Shown here: piece after piece, positions 5,957-7,415 of the stretch | How positions within the stretch are numbered: the stretch's first letter is position 1 | How the letters are laid out: every line of letters begins with the position of its first letter | Source of the DNA: Alphaproteobacteria bacterium | Lineage (GTDB): Bacteria > Pseudomonadota > Alphaproteobacteria > UBA1280 > UBA12223 | Direction of reading: 5' to 3' | NCBI GenBank assembly: GCA_003450915.1 | Contig: DMEM01000171.1 | Coordinates: forward strand, 1 to 7,415 | DNA length: 7,415 bases | Notes under the pieces: model-generated | What the model saw: only the letters and a program-made list of their open reading frames with translations | Told to the model about the DNA's origin: nothing | Database searches by the model: none | Translations under genes and position numbers: made by a program

Positions 5957-7075
5957 CTAGATTAGTTTAATTTCAGCTTGTAAAGCACCACTTGCTTTAA
6001 TGCTTTGTAGAATACTAATTGTATCTCTTGGTGATACTCCTAAAGCATTTAAGCCTTCTATTAAGTCTGAAAGTGAAACATTACTGCCTACTTCTTTAAA
6101 CTTACCTACTTTTTCCTCAACCTCTATATCTTGATTTTTAACAACCTTAGTTTCACCACCTGCAAATGGAGCCTTTGGCTGAGAAACATCTGTAATACTT
6201 GAAACTCTAATAGTTAGATTTGCATGAGAAATAGCAATTCTTGAAATTTTAACGTCTTCACCTAATACAATTGTTCCTGTTTTTTCATCTACAACAACTT
6301 TAGCTACAGAATCTGGAACTACTTTTAGATTTTGAATTTTATCGATTGCTGATACTAGGTAGTTTTTGTACCTTGTTGGAATTTGCACATCAACTGTTGC
6401 ATTATCAGTTGCTTTTGCGATTTCTTCTTTAAATGATTCATTAATTTTATCTTTAATACGTAGTGCCGTTGTAAAATCTGGATTTCTAAGAATAAATCTT
6501 AATTGTTTTAGCTGCTTAAGGTCAAAGCCTAGCTCTCTTTCTACTGTTCCACCATCTGCAATTTTAGCTGATGTTAAGTGGTTTTTTGAAACGCTATCTG
6601 ATCCACTTTTAGCCTGAAAACCTCCAACAACTAATGCTCCTTGAGCAATAGCGTATGTGTTACCGTCTGCTGCAATTAATGGAGTTGCTAATAGCTGCCC
6701 GCCTTCTAATGACTCAGCATCACCTAATGAAGAAACAACAATATCTAATTTTGAACCCTGGCGTGCAAATGAAGGTAGTTCAGCGGTAATCATAACAGCA
6801 GCAACGTTTTCCATTCTAATAGAATCAAGATCTGCTCTTGAGTTAACACCAAATTTTTCAAGCATATTAACCATTGACTGTACTGTAAATGGAACAGAGT
6901 TACTTGAATCACCAGTTCCTGCTAAACCAACAACTAAACCATAACCTATTAATGCGTTAGTTCTAACACCTTCAATATCTGCAATGTCTTTAATTCTGCT
7001 TTCATTAGCAGATGCATTTGCATTAAAGGCAAACATAACTGATAGAATAATGCTTAAAACTTGTTTGATATACAT
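5957..7075 (-). CDS. flgI: Flagellar P-ring protein FlgI
   Basis: FlgI builds the P ring around the rod in the periplasm/peptidoglycan layer and is a marker of Gram-negative flagella. The 372-residue length is standard. Residues 1-23 form a Sec signal peptide (basic M-Y-I-K, hydrophobic core, cleavage after A-S-A at 23 or A-N-A at 21). The family signature follows: R-I-K-D-I-A-D-I-E-G-V-R and G-Y-G-L-V-V-G-L-A-G-T-G-D at 44-56. The C-terminal part (D-L-I-E-G-L-N-A-L-G-V-S-P-R-D) is equally typical. GGAG lies 7 bases before the chosen ATG at 7075; an ATG five bases upstream is out of frame. It is the first gene of the minus-strand flagellar block and has a sigma-54 type promoter upstream. Confidence 0.97.
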   Translation of the reverse strand: MYIKQVLSIILSVMFAFNANASANESRIKDIADIEGVRTNALIGYGLVVGLAGTGDSSNSVPFTVQSMVNMLEKFGVNSRADLDSIRMENVAAVMITAELPSFARQGSKLDIVVSSLGDAESLEGGQLLATPLIAADGNTYAIAQGALVVGGFQAKSGSDSVSKNHLTSAKIADGGTVERELGFDLKQLKQLRFILRNPDFTTALRIKDKINESFKEEIAKATDNATVDVQIPTRYKNYLVSAIDKIQNLKVVPDSVAKVVVDEKTGTIVLGEDVKISRIAISHANLTIRVSSITDVSQPKAPFAGGETKVVKNQDIEVEEKVGKFKEVGSNVSLSDLIEGLNALGVSPRDTISILQSIKASGALQAEIKLI

Positions 7076-7113
7076 ACCATTTCTCCATAAATATTAAATT
7101 ACAGATAAACTAA

Positions 7114-7129
7114 TGCATATAACGTGCCA
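7114..7129 (-). promoter_or_regulatory. Sigma-54 (RpoN) promoter for flgI
   Basis: The minus strand reads TGGCAC-GTTAT-ATGCA. The -24 box is perfect and continues with G, and the -12 box keeps the essential GC with one mismatch (A for T). The spacing equals that of the flgK promoter. The predicted start near 7103 gives a leader of about 28 bases to the flgI ATG. Confidence 0.78.
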
Positions 7130-7151
7130 ATAAGAAAAATTAAAATAAAAA

Positions 7152-7260
7152 ACAGCCACCAAATGTAACGGCAGCCCAACTAATAGACATCAACTCAAAA
7201 ACTTATATCTGGGCGGAGCAGGAAGGTATGTTGAGCAAAAGATAAATGCTTGGTTGTGTT
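7152..7260. other. G+C-rich patch of unknown nature upstream of flgI
   Basis: Within AT-rich intergenic DNA this stretch has clear G+C-rich blocks (GGCAGCCC, GGGCGGAGC). Read on the plus strand, 7149-7265 is open for about 39 codons, stopping at 7266-7268, but has no ATG or other clear start. It could be a gene remnant. Read on the minus strand, GGCTGCC/GGTGGCT (G-U pairs included) around a 9-base loop is followed within a base by six T (7145-7150), which would suit the end of a small RNA. GCCCA (7174-7178) can also pair with TGGGC (7210-7214). Binding sites for the flgI sigma-54 activator are a third option. I recognise no known RNA family. Confidence 0.35.
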
Positions 7261-7282
7261 TTTATTAAAATAGGAGTATTAT
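7254..7282 (+). promoter_or_regulatory. Weak candidate promoter for the rightward gene
   Basis: TTGTGT and TATTAT are separated by 17 bases on the plus strand. The -10 box is good (five of six) and the -35 box is weak. It would give a leader of roughly 40 bases to the start at 7328. Chance matches are common in such AT-rich DNA. Confidence 0.3.
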
Positions 7283-7327
7283 TTAAAAACAATTTAAACT
7301 TAATAGTTGTTAAAGGGATTATAAAGA

Positions 7328-7415
7328 ATGAAAAAAAGAGAAGCTGAGGGTATGTTTTATTTAGTAATTTTAGGAGTAATTATTTCTACTATAAGTGCTA
7401 TGATTAAAGCACTGG
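7328..7415 (+). CDS. Start of a rightward gene, probable membrane protein, cut by the window end
   Basis: An ATG at 7328 is preceded by AAAGGG at about 10 bases, and the frame stays open to the window edge (29 complete codons). The visible N-terminus has a short charged start (M-K-K-R-E-A-E-G) followed by a hydrophobic stretch from about residue 9 (F-Y-L-V-I-L-G-V-I-I-S), which suggests an N-terminal membrane anchor or first transmembrane helix. The gene is divergent from flgI. Too little is visible for identification. Confidence 0.6.
   Translation, partial: MKKREAEGMFYLVILGVIISTISAMIKAL

Noticed and set aside
6366..6944. Two plus-strand open frames opposite flgI
   Set aside because: Both are antisense to well-conserved flgI sequence; no ribosome-binding site or recognisable protein.
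7204..7236. GGAGCAGGAAGG region as the core of a signal recognition particle RNA
   Set aside because: GGAAGG alone recalls the SRP tetraloop, but the closing C-G pair and the AGCAGC side of the loop are missing and the flanks do not pair.

Overview
The window is AT-rich chromosomal DNA from a flagellated Gram-negative bacterium. A P-ring gene (flgI) implies an outer membrane and a peptidoglycan layer. Two sigma-54 type promoters sit in front of flagellar genes, and the FliW/CsrA regulatory pair is present. The exact lineage cannot be settled from the sequence. The order flgI-flgJ-(chaperone)-flgK and the sigma-54 sites recall Campylobacterota. The AT-rich pilin-like protein at the left end resembles, from memory only, proteins of AT-rich alphaproteobacteria such as Rickettsiales-like groups. 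No phage, insertion sequence, CRISPR array, tRNA or rRNA was seen.

Layout: almost everything is read on the minus strand, from right to left. At the far right (7328-7415) a plus-strand gene starts and runs off the window. A 252-base divergent intergenic region separates it from flgI. This region contains a sigma-54 promoter for flgI and an unexplained patch of higher G+C (about 7152-7260). Then follow flgI (P-ring), flgJ (short rod-binding form), a flgN-like export chaperone, a gap with a second and nearly perfect sigma-54 promoter, flgK and flgL (hook-filament junction), csrA and fliW. A strong rho-independent terminator at 1091-1124 closes the block. No terminator is visible between flgI and this point, so read-through as one roughly 6-kb unit is possible, with flgK-flgL-csrA-fliW boosted by the internal promoter. 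Left of the terminator are a 58-residue basic, single-span membrane protein of unknown function with a good sigma-70 type promoter, and a 195-residue pilin/pseudopilin-like protein.

How the genes fit together: FlgI and FlgJ finish the rod and P ring. The FlgN-like protein would escort FlgK and FlgL to the export gate, and FlgK and FlgL form the junction on which the filament assembles. In characterised bacteria, FliW binds free flagellin and otherwise antagonises CsrA, which represses flagellin translation. Encoding csrA-fliW directly behind the junction proteins would make the flagellin-translation checkpoint at the same stage as the structures that must precede the filament. The pilin-like and small membrane genes have their own signals and no visible functional link to the flagellar block.

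Nothing here is clearly a new system. The points most worth a second look are the csrA-fliW pair riding in a sigma-54 flagellar operon, the divergent CsrA with its long tail, the enlarged FlgK, the palindrome with flanking repeats near 1021-1056, and the G+C-rich patch upstream of flgI.
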